The position numbers and the translations under genes were made by a program. This document shows positions 7,494 to 16,113 of a stretch of 64,000 bases of DNA, piece by piece. A model generated the notes under the pieces. That model made no database searches. It saw only the letters and a program-made list of their open reading frames with translations, and was not told the DNA's origin. The stretch lies in assembly GCA_035528375.1 (NCBI GenBank), contig DATKYS010000031.1, forward strand, positions 1 to 64,000. Reading direction: 5' to 3'. Source of the stretch: a bacterium (lineage in GTDB: Bacteria > RBG-13-66-14). Each line of letters starts with the position of its first letter. Position 1 is the first letter of the stretch.

Positions 7494-8744
7494 ATGGGAC
7501 TCTCACTCGCCGAGAAAATCATCTCCGCCCACTCGGGCGGACCGGCCGCACCGGGCGAGCTCGTCATCGCCGACGTGGACGCCGCCCTGGTTCAGGACGG
7601 CACCGGCCCCCTGTCGGTGCGGGAGCTGGAGAAGGCCGGGAAAGTCCAGGCCGCCCACCCCGAACGGACGGTCATCTTCCTGGACCACGCCTCGCCCAGC
7701 CCGCGCAAGGAGCTCTCCAACGCCCACACCATCCTGCGGGACTTCGCCGCCAAGACCGGCGTGATCGTCTCCGAGATCGGCGAGGGCGTCTGTCACCAGC
7801 GCATGGTCGAGGACTACATCCGCCCCGGCGACCTCCTCGTCGGGGCGGATTCCCACACCGTCACCTCGGGCGCCCTGGGGGCCTTCGCCACCGGCATGGG
7901 CTCCACCGACGTGGCCTTCGCCATCGCGCTGGGGAAGGTCTGGCTGCGCGTGCCGGAGAGCTTCAAGATAGAGCTCACCGGCACCTTCCCCCCCGGGGTG
8001 TACGCCAAGGACCTGATGCTCTCCATCATCGGGCACATCGGCGCCGACGGGGCGACCTACAAGTCCCTCGACTTCACCGGGCCCGGGGCGTCGGGGCTCA
8101 CCATGTCCGAGCGTTTCACCCTGGCCAACATGGCGGTGGAGGCCGGGGCCAAGGCCGGCATCTTCGCCGCCGACGAAAAGACTCGGGAGTTCCTGGCCGA
8201 GATGGGCCGGCCGGGGGATTTTTCCCCCATCGCCCCCGACCCCGACGCGGTGTACGAGAAGACCTTCGCCTTCGATCTGGGAAAGATCGAGCCCACCGTG
8301 AGCTTCCCCCACACCGTGGACAACACGCGGCCCGTGGGCGAGGCCGGGGGGATAAAAATCCACCAGGCCTTCATCGGCACCTGCACCAACGGCCGCCTGG
8401 ACGACCTGCGCATCGCCGCCGGAATCGTCAAGGGCAAAAAGGCCGCGGCCGGGGTTCGTTTCCTGATCTGCCCCGCCTCGCGGAAGGTGTACCGGGCCGC
8501 CCTGGTCGAGGGCCTTTTGGAAACCTTCGTGGACTCGGGCGCGACGGTGCTGCCCCCGGGCTGCGGGCCCTGCGTGGGCATCCACCAGGGTGTGCTGGGC
8601 GACGGCGAGGTTTGCATCGCCACCCAGAACCGCAACTTCCACGGCCGCATGGGCAACCCCGAGGGGTTCATCTACCTCGCCTCCCCGGCGACGGTGGCAG
8701 CCTCGGCGCTCGCCGGGGAAATCACCGACCCGCGCCGGATTTAA
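7494..8744 (+). CDS. aconitase-type dehydratase, large subunit (LeuC/HacA family), 416 aa
   Basis: [4Fe-4S] hydro-lyase large subunit. Cluster ligands are visible at Cys297 (GTCTNGR) and Cys357/Cys360 (GCGPC). The SHTVTSGALGAFATGMGSTD stretch (about residues 120-138) is the family active-site region. Length fits the archaeal-type LeuC/homoaconitase large subunit rather than full-length aconitase. Between a Re-citrate-synthase-like gene and icd, the expected reaction is citrate to isocitrate. Sequence alone does not exclude isopropylmalate or homocitrate as substrate. ATG at 7494 follows TAGGAG. The 7412-7493 gap to the gene before is only repeat. Confidence 0.85.
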   Translation: MGLSLAEKIISAHSGGPAAPGELVIADVDAALVQDGTGPLSVRELEKAGKVQAAHPERTVIFLDHASPSPRKELSNAHTILRDFAAKTGVIVSEIGEGVCHQRMVEDYIRPGDLLVGADSHTVTSGALGAFATGMGSTDVAFAIALGKVWLRVPESFKIELTGTFPPGVYAKDLMLSIIGHIGADGATYKSLDFTGPGASGLTMSERFTLANMAVEAGAKAGIFAADEKTREFLAEMGRPGDFSPIAPDPDAVYEKTFAFDLGKIEPTVSFPHTVDNTRPVGEAGGIKIHQAFIGTCTNGRLDDLRIAAGIVKGKKAAAGVRFLICPASRKVYRAALVEGLLETFVDSGATVLPPGCGPCVGIHQGVLGDGEVCIATQNRNFHGRMGNPEGFIYLASPATVAASALAGEITDPRRI

Positions 8745-8775
8745 GACCAGGACCGGCGGTCAAGGAGGATCGCAC

Positions 8776-9276
8776 GTGGACGTACTGAAGGGCCGGGCGT
8801 TCAAGTTCGGCGACGACATCTCCACCGACCACATCGCCCCGGGGCGCTACTTCCACCTCCGCAACGACCTGCCGAAGCTGGCCGAGCACACCCTGGAGGA
8901 CGCCGACCCCACCTTCGCCTCCCGGGTGAAGCCGGGGGACTTCGTGGTGGGCGGCCGTAACTTCGGCCTGGGCTCCTCCCGCGAGCACGCCCCCCGCGTG
9001 ATAAAGGTGTGCGGCGTTTCGGCGGTTTTAGCGAAATCCTTCGCCCGCATCTTCTACCGCAACTCGTTCAACGTGGGGCTGCCAGCCCTGGTGTGTGACA
9101 CCGACGGTATCGAGGATGGGGACGAGCTCGAGGTGAACCTCGGCTCGGGCGTCATCCGGGACCTGACCAAGGGCTCCGAGCTCCGCTTCACCCCGATCCC
9201 GGACTCCATGCGTGCTCTGTTGGCCGACGGCGGTCTCACCGAGCACATCATCAAGCACGGAACCTTTAAACTGTAA
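8776..9276 (+). CDS. aconitase-type dehydratase, small subunit (LeuD family), 166 aa
   Basis: Swivel-domain subunit that completes the active site with the preceding gene. [14 protein letters not shown] (about residues 12-25) is the substrate-loop region, and [14 protein letters not shown] (about 57-70) holds the Ser-Arg signature. STDHIAPG is closer to the TTDHISPAG of true aconitases than to the DTDxIIPARY of LeuD, which supports citrate/isocitrate as substrate. That is inference from one loop. GTG start at 8776, chosen for the AAGGAGGAT box (8762-8769); the frame is open to 8590 but upstream it shadows the large-subunit gene. Confidence 0.85.
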   Translation: MDVLKGRAFKFGDDISTDHIAPGRYFHLRNDLPKLAEHTLEDADPTFASRVKPGDFVVGGRNFGLGSSREHAPRVIKVCGVSAVLAKSFARIFYRNSFNVGLPALVCDTDGIEDGDELEVNLGSGVIRDLTKGSELRFTPIPDSMRALLADGGLTEHIIKHGTFKL

Positions 9277-9283
9277 GGAGAGT

Positions 9284-10567
9284 ATGAGTCCCGAGAAGAT
9301 CACCGTGAGGGACGGGAGGCTGGAGATTCCCGACCAGCCCGTAATCCCCTTCATCGAGGGTGACGGCATCGGCCCCGACATCACGCGGGCCTCGATGCAC
9401 GTGTGGAACGCGGCCGTGGAGAAGCTCTACGGCGGCCGCCGGAAAATCCACTGGAAGGAAATCTACGCCGGCGACAAGGCCTTCGAGAAGACCGGCTCCT
9501 ACCTCCCCGACGAGACCATCGAGGACATCGCCGAGTACGTGGTCGCCATCAAGGGGCCGCTGACCACCCCGGTGGGCGGCGGCTTCCGCAGCCTGAACGT
9601 CAGCCTCCGGCAGATTCTCGACCTCTACGCCTGCGTCCGGCCGGTCAAGTATTACCGCGGTGTCCCCTCGCCCATGCGCGAGCCCGAGAAGCTCGACGTG
9701 GTCATCTACCGAGAGAATACCGAGGACGTTTACGCCGGCATCGAGTGGGAGGAGGGGACCCCGGAGGCCAAGAAGCTCATCGCTTTCATCGGGGACGAAC
9801 TGGGGAAGAAAATCCGCCCCGACTCCGGCATCGGCATCAAGCCCATCTCGATCACCGGCTCCAAGCGTCTCGCGCGCAAGGCGATAAAACATGCCGTGGA
9901 CCACGAGCTGGCCTCCGTCACCTTCGTGCACAAGGGCAACATCATGAAGTACACGGAGGGCGCCTTCAAGCTCTGGGGCTACGAGCTGGCGCTGGACGAG
10001 TTCCGCGACGAGGTCATCACCGAGGTGGAGCTCTGGGACCAGGTGATGGCCGAGGACGGCGTGACCCCGACAATTAAGGATGGCGCCTTCGCCGGTCTGC
10101 GCGGCGGCAAGCCGGCCGGCGACCCCGGCGGGCGCGTGGTGGTCAAGGACCGAATCGCCGACCAGATGTTCCAGCAGGTGCTCCTGCGTCCCGACGAGTA
10201 CGACGTCCTGGCGACGCCCAACCTCAACGGGGACTACCTCTCCGACGCGTGCGCGGCCCAGGTCGGCGGCCTGGGCATAGCCCCCGGCGCCAACATCGGC
10301 GATTACGTCGCCCTCTTCGAGGCCACCCACGGCACCGCCCCCAAGTACCGCGGTCTGGACAAGGTCAACCCCAGCTCGCTCCTTTTATCCGGGGTGATGC
10401 TCCTGGAGTACCTGGGTTGGAACGAGGCCGCCGAGGCCATCAAGACCGCCCTCGAGAAGACCATCCTCGACCGCGTCGTGACTTACGACCTCGCCCGGCA
10501 GTTGGACGGCGTCCGGCCGGTCAAGGCCAGCGAATTCGCCAAGGCCATCGCGGCCAACCTCCCCTAG
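9284..10567 (+). CDS. icd: NADP-type isocitrate dehydrogenase, 427 aa
   Basis: Oxidatively decarboxylates isocitrate to 2-oxoglutarate; cytosolic, normally a dimer. The E. coli Icd pattern is clear. [11 protein letters not shown] is near the start. [13 protein letters not shown] (about residues 99-111) contains the substrate-binding serine that IDH kinase phosphorylates in enterobacteria. [14 protein letters not shown] follows, and [11 protein letters not shown] near the end is the cofactor region. Length is normal. ATG at 9284 has AAGGAG (9275-9280) overlapping the stop of the small-subunit gene, so the genes are coupled. With the three genes before it, the operon runs from oxaloacetate plus acetyl-CoA to 2-oxoglutarate, the oxidative arm needed for glutamate synthesis. 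Confidence 0.93.
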   Translation: MSPEKITVRDGRLEIPDQPVIPFIEGDGIGPDITRASMHVWNAAVEKLYGGRRKIHWKEIYAGDKAFEKTGSYLPDETIEDIAEYVVAIKGPLTTPVGGGFRSLNVSLRQILDLYACVRPVKYYRGVPSPMREPEKLDVVIYRENTEDVYAGIEWEEGTPEAKKLIAFIGDELGKKIRPDSGIGIKPISITGSKRLARKAIKHAVDHELASVTFVHKGNIMKYTEGAFKLWGYELALDEFRDEVITEVELWDQVMAEDGVTPTIKDGAFAGLRGGKPAGDPGGRVVVKDRIADQMFQQVLLRPDEYDVLATPNLNGDYLSDACAAQVGGLGIAPGANIGDYVALFEATHGTAPKYRGLDKVNPSSLLLSGVMLLEYLGWNEAAEAIKTALEKTILDRVVTYDLARQLDGVRPVKASEFAKAIAANLP

Positions 10568-10575
10568 GGGGACCG

Positions 10576-11322
10576 ATGAACTGTTCATGCTGCGGCCGGG
10601 AATCAGCGGAGGACTTCAGATTCTGTCCTTACTGCGGCGTGATTCTGGGGGCCGATGACAGCGAGTGCTACCGCCGGGAGGGAGCCCGCCTGCGCTCTCG
10701 GGGCAAGATTGTCGACGCCATCAATGCCTACGAGAAGGCGGCGAAGCTCGTCAAGGACGACCCTTCCTTATACAAGAACCTCGGCGACCTGTACTACCTG
10801 CACGGGGAGCCGGACAGGGCCATCGTGACGCTCAAGCACTCCCTGGATCTCCTCGAGAACCAGAGCTTCACCTGGTACGCCCTCGGCATCGCGTACTACC
10901 GGAGCGGTTACGTCGGCAAGGCCGTGGAGGCCCTGAAGCGCTGCCTCGACTGTGACCCCGACTTCGCCATGGCCTATTACTGGCTGGGAATCGCCTGCTA
11001 CCACATGGGCGATCTGCCCCGGGCCAAGGAGTACAACGAGAAGCTCATCAAGCTCCACCCCGAGTCGCGCATCGCCAACTACCACCTCGGGATCGTCTGC
11101 AACGCCCTTGGGGAGTACGCCAAGGCCATCGAGAATTTCCGGGAGGTCGAGGAGCGCAACCCCAATGACCCGGCGCTCATGTACCACATGGGCTACGCCT
11201 ACAGCTGCCTCTACCAGATGCCCAAGGCCCTGGAGAAGCTCCGCCGCGCCCTGGAGATAAACCCCAACCACCGCCAGGCGAAGATTCTCCTCGACAACTA
11301 CCTGGAGTCAGGCGAGCCTTGA
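10576..11322 (+). CDS. zinc-ribbon TPR-repeat protein, 248 aa
   Basis: Predicted scaffold protein. The first ~30 residues form a double CxxC zinc ribbon (CSCCG, then CPYCG). The rest is about six tetratricopeptide repeats, seen as recurring units such as YKNLGDLYYLHGEPDRAI and YWLGIACYHMGDLPRAKEY. There is no signal peptide or membrane segment, so it should be cytoplasmic. It starts eight bases after icd and ends just before a strong terminator, so it is the last gene of the citrate operon. Partner unknown; a link to the metabolic genes rests only on position. Confidence 0.8.
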   Translation: MNCSCCGRESAEDFRFCPYCGVILGADDSECYRREGARLRSRGKIVDAINAYEKAAKLVKDDPSLYKNLGDLYYLHGEPDRAIVTLKHSLDLLENQSFTWYALGIAYYRSGYVGKAVEALKRCLDCDPDFAMAYYWLGIACYHMGDLPRAKEYNEKLIKLHPESRIANYHLGIVCNALGEYAKAIENFREVEERNPNDPALMYHMGYAYSCLYQMPKALEKLRRALEINPNHRQAKILLDNYLESGEP

Positions 11323-11343
11323 GTCGCGGTTTTTAACGAGGGC

Positions 11344-11368
11344 GGCCCCTTCGGGGGCCTCTCTTTAT
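11344..11368 (+). terminator. intrinsic terminator of the citrate operon
   Basis: Stem GGCCCC/GGGGCC with a TTCG tetraloop (11344-11359) followed by TCTCTTTAT. Confidence 0.75.
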
Positions 11369-11373
11369 CCAAA

Positions 11374-11405
11374 TGTAGGGCGGGGCTTCTACGCCCCGCC
11401 GCAAG
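11374..11405. repeat. GTAGGG palindromic element (short form)
   Basis: GTAGGGCGGGGC, loop, then GCCCCGCCGC: an 8-bp perfect inverted repeat (11379-11386 with 11393-11400). It belongs to the GTAGGG family found at 12.6, 21.5, 43.7 and 47.6-47.8 kb. The remaining gap to 11483 shows nothing further. Confidence 0.7.
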
Positions 11406-11483
11406 CGAGCTGAAAGAGATAACGCCCCTGGTTAAATGAGTTATCATTCCTTCATCTGAGTCGCACTTCAACGGGAGACGCGA

Positions 11484-12548
11484 ATGGAAAACGATGCGAA
11501 GCGAGTTACGCCCCGGCAGATCACCGAGGCCCTGATGCGCGAGCTCGCCCTCCTCGCCGAGGGCGACCGCACCGTCCTGTCCGTTTACCTGGACCTCTCG
11601 CAGGGGTGGGACAGGGCGACCGGGTTCGTCGCGCGGGAATCCTCCCGCCTTGAGCGCCTGGTGTCCGGCGAGGAGCGGGAGTACCTGGAGGCGTCGGTCT
11701 CCTTTCTGGCCGATTTTCTAAAAAGAAAGAAGATGCACGGTTTCGCCGGTCCCGGTCTGGCCTTCTTCGCCGACCTGGGCGCCGACTACGTCCGGGGCGT
11801 GGAGCTGCCCGCTCCCCCGGAGCCGCTACTGGCCGTGGACTCGGGGGCCGTCCTCTTTCCGCTGGCGGTCCAGCTCGACGAGTACGAGCCGGTGGGGGTT
11901 ATTCTGGTGGACGCCTCCGGGGCGCGGATTCTCGTCACCGCCGGTGAGACGGCCGAGGCGGAGGATTCCCTGCGCGAGAAAATCCACCACCGGTCCAAGG
12001 TGGGCGGCTGGTCGCAGATGCGCTACCAGCGCCGCCGCGAGAAGCAGGTGAAGCACCTGGCCAAGGAGCTGGCCGACCGGGCCGAAGAAATCTTCCGCGA
12101 GGAGGGGATCAACCGCGTCGTCCTGGCCGGCCACGCGCGGATGATCGCCGCCCTGAAGGAGGAGCTTCCCCCGTCGCTCGTGGAGAAGGTCATCGGCGAA
12201 ATTCCCTGGAACCTGAAGGAGGGGGACTCCGAGCTGTTGGAGAAGATGGAGCCCCTGGTGGAGGCGGTGGAGAGGGAGCAGGAGAAGAGCCTCCTCGAGC
12301 ACCTGACGGCCGGGCTGCGGCGCGGCGGCCTGGCCGTCGCCGGTGTTGAAGATGCGGAACTGGCCCTGCAGATGGGCGCGGTGGACGTGCTTTTAATCGG
12401 TGACGGTATCGCCGCCGACGCGCGGGAGCGCCTGACCGACCTCGCCGAATCCACCGACGCCCACGTGGAGTACGTGCCCGGGAAGAGTGAAACCCTCGAC
12501 GGCCTGGACGGCGTCGGGGCGCTCCTGCGGTTCAAGGTCCGGCGCTGA
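11484..12548 (+). CDS. eRF1-like release factor / Vms1-type peptidyl-tRNA hydrolase (baeRF/VLRF1 family), 354 aa
   Basis: Predicted ribosome-associated factor that would cleave peptidyl-tRNA on stalled ribosomes or 50S subunits. The loop HRSKVGGWSQMRYQRRREKQ (about residues 168-187) has the G-x-x-Q arrangement equivalent to the catalytic GGQ of eRF1 in Vms1/ANKZF1 and bacterial VLRF1 proteins. A long basic helix follows, then an eRF1 domain-3-like C-terminus (VLLIGDGIAADARERL). Codons 2-13 coincide with a reverse copy of the R1 repeat, so the true functional start may be slightly downstream, though GGGAGACGCGA before ATG 11484 supports this one. An RqcP-like gene lies 7 kb away. The exact subfamily is uncertain. 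Confidence 0.72.
   Translation: MENDAKRVTPRQITEALMRELALLAEGDRTVLSVYLDLSQGWDRATGFVARESSRLERLVSGEEREYLEASVSFLADFLKRKKMHGFAGPGLAFFADLGADYVRGVELPAPPEPLLAVDSGAVLFPLAVQLDEYEPVGVILVDASGARILVTAGETAEAEDSLREKIHHRSKVGGWSQMRYQRRREKQVKHLAKELADRAEEIFREEGINRVVLAGHARMIAALKEELPPSLVEKVIGEIPWNLKEGDSELLEKMEPLVEAVEREQEKSLLEHLTAGLRRGGLAVAGVEDAELALQMGAVDVLLIGDGIAADARERLTDLAESTDAHVEYVPGKSETLDGLDGVGALLRFKVRR
11488..11520 (-). repeat. R1 element inside the release-factor N-terminus
   Basis: ATGCGAAGCGAGTTACGCC matches the reverse complement of R1 (compare GAGCGAAGCGAGCTATGCC). It encodes residues about 2-13 of the baeRF protein in frame. Confidence 0.55.
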
Positions 12549-12575
12549 CGGGTGGAGGACCGCTCGAATGCCCGA

Positions 12576-12631
12576 CGTAGGGCGGCCCCTCTGCGGGCCG
12601 CCGCGGTGGGTGATAAAATCCTCACCCTACA
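12576..12631. repeat. GTAGGG...CCCTAC inverted-repeat element
   Basis: About 54 bp with terminal inverted repeats GTAGGG and CCCTAC and an inner GGCGGCCC/GGGCCGCC hairpin. It sits between the release factor and the GNAT gene. The rest of 12632-12746 shows no recognisable signal. Confidence 0.6.
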
Positions 12632-12746
12632 TTTGGGCTACCCGCATTTTCACTCCTCCCGATTTCTCATCTGTCTGCCGACGTAGTAAGGGATTCACCC
12701 TCCGCCGTAGACGGACCCGCCGTGGAATCAGAAGGGCGGTAATATC

Positions 12747-13535
12747 GTGGCTCAACTCGAAATCAGGGAGATGGACCCCTCCACCGAATACTTCGTGGGC
12801 ACCTGCTCTCACGTGGGGGAGAGCGCCGAGATAGACGCCTGCGGACGGCGGCGTCTGGGCTGGCTCAATGAAATGCGCGAAAGGGGCCTCCGGGTGCACG
12901 TCGCCCTCCTGGACTCAGGCCCGGTGGGCTTCATCTACTCGATGCCGATCGAGGTCAGCCCCTGGGGCCCGGCGGGCCGCGACCTGACGGCGATTCCCTG
13001 CCTGTGGGTTCTGGAGAAGGGGCGCGGCGTCGGCGCCGGACGGGGCCTGGTGGCCGAGGCGGAGAGGGAGGCGAGGGAGCGGAAATCCAGGGGCGTCTGT
13101 ACCGAGGCCTACTATTGGGATTTCTGGTTCCTGCCCGGCGGCTTCTACGAGAAGCTGGGTTACGCCGTCGTGGAGCGCCGGGGCGAGCGGGCGCTCCTGT
13201 GGAAGGTGTTCGATTCTTCCGCCGAGCCGCCGCGGTTTTTCGAGAACGCCTACCGCCACGCACCCGTCCCCGGAAAGGTCGTGATAGACCTCTACTGGAA
13301 CCGCCTGTGCCAGACCTCGGAGATAGAGGCCCAGCGCGTGCGCGAGGTGGCGGCGGAGTTCGGCGACCGGGTGCTGCTGAACGAGTTCCCGGCCCACGAC
13401 GCGGGTGTCCGCGACCGGTACGGGCTCTCCCGCGGTATCTACGTCAACGGGAAGGAAATTTTCTGGGGCTACGAGGCGCCGCGGGAGGGCATCCGGGAGA
13501 CCGTCCAACAGGCGCTGGATTTGCCGGGGGCATAG
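12747..13535 (+). CDS. GNAT acetyltransferase fused to a YoaP-like thioredoxin-fold domain, 262 aa
   Basis: N-terminal GNAT fold (residues ~1-150) with acetyl-CoA site GRGVGAGRGLVAEAE (about 91-105) and the late strand FYEKLGYAVVERRG. A thioredoxin-like C-terminus follows (about 170-262): KVVIDLYWNRLCQTSEIEAQ, with a single Cys, then LSRGIYVNGKEIFWG. This two-part layout is that of Bacillus YoaP-type proteins, whose substrate I cannot name. GTG start at 12747; ATGs upstream in this frame are lacking. The last residues (LDLPGA) and the TAG stop come from an R1 repeat, so the original C-terminus may have differed. Confidence 0.75.
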   Translation: MAQLEIREMDPSTEYFVGTCSHVGESAEIDACGRRRLGWLNEMRERGLRVHVALLDSGPVGFIYSMPIEVSPWGPAGRDLTAIPCLWVLEKGRGVGAGRGLVAEAEREARERKSRGVCTEAYYWDFWFLPGGFYEKLGYAVVERRGERALLWKVFDSSAEPPRFFENAYRHAPVPGKVVIDLYWNRLCQTSEIEAQRVREVAAEFGDRVLLNEFPAHDAGVRDRYGLSRGIYVNGKEIFWGYEAPREGIRETVQQALDLPGA

Positions 13536-13551
13536 CTCGCTTCGCTCGGTT
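13519..13551 (+). repeat. R1 element supplying a stop codon
   Basis: TTGCCGGGGGCATAG then CTCGCTTCGCTCGG. The TAG inside the element is the stop codon of the GNAT-YoaP gene. Other copies: 847-878, 2565-2597, 7433-7463, 11488-11520, 21477-21511 and 34766-34800. Confidence 0.75.
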
Positions 13552-13602
13552 CGCCCGCCTGAAGGAAGGACGCCAGGGCCTGATGGTGAGTTCGTCCATA
13601 CA

Positions 13603-13628
13603 AAAACGGGCGTCCGGGCGCCCGTTTT
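13603..13628. terminator. bidirectional intrinsic terminator
   Basis: Perfect 10-bp stem AAAACGGGCG/CGCCCGTTTT with a 6-nt loop, between convergent genes. T-runs exist in both reading directions. Confidence 0.8.
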
Positions 13629-13705
13629 ACGTCGTCTAACTTTTTTACGGTAAGAGCCGGGGATGCTCCCGGCTCCTCCGTCGGGATTCGCCTGTCGCTC
13701 CAATC

Positions 13706-15832
13706 CTACCGGCTGACCACCATCCGCCGCGTCAGGGTTCCGTCTCCCGCCGTCAGACGGTAGATGTAAACCCCCGCGGTCAGGGCGGCCGCGTCGAATC
13801 CCACCTCGTGGCGGCCGGCGGCGAGCTCGCCGGAGACCAGGGTCGTCACCCTCCGGCCGGAGAGGTCGTAGACCGCCAGCTCCACCGGGCCCTCCGCGGG
13901 AAGACTGAAGCCGATGGTGGCGAGGCCCGTGGTCGGGTTCGGGTGGCTCTGCTCCAGCACGAGTCGGTTCCGCTCCGCGTCCCCGCCCGCCACGGCGACG
14001 ACCGGGCCGTACTCGGAGACGAGACCTTCGGAGTCCACCGCCCGGATCAGGTAGGCGTAGCTCCGTCCGGCCTCGACCTCGTAATCCAGGTAGCGGCTCA
14101 CGGAAGACGAGGGGAAGGGCAGGTCGTTCAGCTTGACGTACAGCTCGCGGCGGTCGGCGTCCCCGGCCGAAGCGCGGAGGAGGTCGAAGGTGCTGAACTC
14201 ACCTGCGGAGGTCCAGCTCACCAGCACCCCCTCGTCGTGGGTCTCGGCCTCTACGGCCAAAGAATCCGCGGCCACGTCGCCGTCCTGGTAGTACACTTCC
14301 ACCTGGTACAGGCTGGGCGAGACGTCGGGGTCGTCGCTGGTCAGCTCCACCCTGTACTGGAAGTAGCGGGTGCCGTCTCCTATCTGGTCCCCGACGTCGA
14401 ACATGGAGTAGAAGGGCCCGCTCCAGGAGGAGCCCAGCAGGTCGGACACGTCGTCGCCGCCGCGGACGTAAAAGGCGATGTCCGAGTCCGTCTCCTCGAA
14501 CCCCTCCCAGTAGAGATAGAGCCAGTTGGGATTCTCGAACTCGCATTCCAGGATGCGCGAGTCGAGCGTGCCCTGGTCGCGGAAACCATCGGTTATCGCC
14601 CACCAATCCACGGTGTCCTCGATGCGGGCGGTGGAGATGGCGATGGGGGCCTTGGTGTCGGTGATGTCGCCGGTGCGGACGCCGTGGGCGCCGTCGTAAC
14701 TCGTGGTCCACGACCGCTTGGTGAAGTTCATCTGGCCGTCGTTTTCCCACCAGTCCAGGCTGTCGCCGGTCTCCGTGGCGCCGAGGATGTCAATGTCGCC
14801 GTCGTAATCGGCGTCTATGGGGTAAACCTCCCGGCATTCCGTGTAGCTCGAGGTAATGGAATGGTTGGTGAAAGTGCCCGTCCCGTCGTTCTCGAACCAG
14901 TCTATGCGACCGTTGCGCGAGCTCGTCACCAGGTCGCGGTCCTGGTCCCAGTCCATGTCGAAGGCGACACAGGTGTAGGCCTCGGTCATCCCGGTGTAGA
15001 TGACGTGCTCGGTGAAGGCCAGGGTCGGATCGGTCCAGTCCTCCAAGTACTCCCACCAGACGACCTCGCCGTTGCCGCGGCAGCTGAAGGCCACGTCAGT
15101 CCAGCCGTCGGCGTTGAAATCACCCGTGGTGAGGCCGATGTTTTCGGCGCCGTAGTGCCCCGAGGGGACGAGCGTGTGGATGTCGAAGGTCTCGTCGCCC
15201 AGGTTTTCGTACCAGCGCAGGGGTGACGACTGGTACGCCCCGGCGAAGAGGTCGAGGTCACCGTCCTGATCGAAGTCCACCGCCACGGGCAGGTCCACCT
15301 GGGGGAAGTTCGGGTCCACGACGTGCTCGGTGAAGTTACCGTTGCCGTCGTTTTCCAGCCAGGAGAGGTGCGCCGGTCCGGGGGTGTCTATGCCGATGAT
15401 GATGTCCCCGTAGCCGTTGTCGTTCAAGTCCACGATGTTGAAGGCGGCCCACTGGTTGGGGACGATTGAGCGCGGGGTCGAATCGAACACCCCGTCCCCC
15501 AGGTTCCTGAACCACACGAAGATGGACGCGTCCGAGGATGAGACCACCACGTCCATGTAGCTGTCCAGGTCTATGTAACCCGCCTTGACGTAGTACGCCC
15601 CGTTGACGTCCCCGATGTGCTCCTGCGTCGGCGTCAGGTTCGGCGAGAAGGCGAGCCAGAGCTGCTCGAAGTAGTAGAAGTTGATGCTGGAGCTGGCGTA
15701 GAAAGTCGCGCCCCAAACCGAGTCCGGCTCCGTATCCCCCGGTCCGCCGGTCCAGTCGTTCTGGCGGCGCAGGTTGCCGAAAGCGGCCAAAGCGAGGATC
15801 AGCACCAGAATGACCACCGTTATACGTCGCAT
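13706..15832 (-). CDS. secreted FG-GAP/VCBS beta-propeller protein with T9SS-type C-terminal domain, 708 aa
   Basis: Exported surface protein. A signal peptide (residues 1-19, hydrophobic core VVILVLILALAAFG) precedes a run of FG-GAP/VCBS units with D-x-D-x-D-x-D calcium-type loops (DFDQDGDLDLF, DFNADGWTDVAF, DADYDGDIDILG), about residues 50-390. A fibronectin-like segment follows. The last ~85 residues are a Por-secretion or FlgD-Ig-like domain: SHPNPTTG, YDLSGRRVTTLV, then GVYIYRL and a basic end. That tail normally directs export by the type IX system and anchoring at the cell surface. CTGGGAGGAGCC precedes the ATG. Monocistronic, with its own promoter. Ligand unknown; adhesion is a guess. 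Confidence 0.85.
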   Translation of the reverse strand: MRRITVVILVLILALAAFGNLRRQNDWTGGPGDTEPDSVWGATFYASSSINFYYFEQLWLAFSPNLTPTQEHIGDVNGAYYVKAGYIDLDSYMDVVVSSSDASIFVWFRNLGDGVFDSTPRSIVPNQWAAFNIVDLNDNGYGDIIIGIDTPGPAHLSWLENDGNGNFTEHVVDPNFPQVDLPVAVDFDQDGDLDLFAGAYQSSPLRWYENLGDETFDIHTLVPSGHYGAENIGLTTGDFNADGWTDVAFSCRGNGEVVWWEYLEDWTDPTLAFTEHVIYTGMTEAYTCVAFDMDWDQDRDLVTSSRNGRIDWFENDGTGTFTNHSITSSYTECREVYPIDADYDGDIDILGATETGDSLDWWENDGQMNFTKRSWTTSYDGAHGVRTGDITDTKAPIAISTARIEDTVDWWAITDGFRDQGTLDSRILECEFENPNWLYLYWEGFEETDSDIAFYVRGGDDVSDLLGSSWSGPFYSMFDVGDQIGDGTRYFQYRVELTSDDPDVSPSLYQVEVYYQDGDVAADSLAVEAETHDEGVLVSWTSAGEFSTFDLLRASAGDADRRELYVKLNDLPFPSSSVSRYLDYEVEAGRSYAYLIRAVDSEGLVSEYGPVVAVAGGDAERNRLVLEQSHPNPTTGLATIGFSLPAEGPVELAVYDLSGRRVTTLVSGELAAGRHEVGFDAAALTAGVYIYRLTAGDGTLTRRMVVSR

Positions 15833-15924
15833 GGCTCCTCCCAGATTTGAGGCCCACCTCAGCTTCTTCGAGGTGTCGCGTAAAGTGTGCTTTTTTAGCT
15901 CGGGTGGACAATACTCACGACATT

Positions 15925-15953
15925 AATATAGTACACTTTTCACCACACGGCAA
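15925..15953 (-). promoter_or_regulatory. sigma70-type promoter of the FG-GAP protein gene
   Basis: Minus strand TTGCCG (15953-15948), 17-nt spacer, TATATT (15930-15925). This gives a leader of about 85 nt before the ATG at 15832. Confidence 0.75.
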
Positions 15954-15990
15954 CATGCCTTCCCCCGCCAGTCCCGCCGGATACTCCGAA

Positions 15991-16013
15991 TCTGCGACGG
16001 CGAAGCCGTAAAA
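15991..16013 (+). repeat. GACGGCGAAGCCGT palindrome (R3)
   Basis: TCTGCGACGGCGAAGCCGTA followed by AAA; ACGGC-gaa-GCCGT hairpin. Same element as at 57194-57234, with degenerate forms near 5680 and 41950. It lies between the divergent promoters of the FG-GAP gene and rplS. Confidence 0.7.
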
Positions 16014-16037
16014 CCGGCCCGCCGCTCACTTTTTCCC

Positions 16038-16066
16038 TTGCCTTTTTTTTCGTTCTTTATTACACT
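16038..16066 (+). promoter_or_regulatory. sigma70-type promoter of rplS
   Basis: TTGCCT (16038-16043), 17-nt T-rich spacer, TACACT (16061-16066). Leader about 40 nt to the ATG at 16114. Confidence 0.65.
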
Positions 16067-16113
16067 CCACCGCCCGGCGAAACTTTTCCGGGTCACCCCA
16101 TCGGCAGGTCAGT

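Noticed and set aside
5912-7567. 551-codon minus-strand ORF
   Set aside because: Antisense to the citrate-synthase-like gene, which has clear catalytic motifs.
7503-8642. 379-codon minus-strand ORF
   Set aside because: Antisense to the dehydratase large subunit with intact cluster cysteines.
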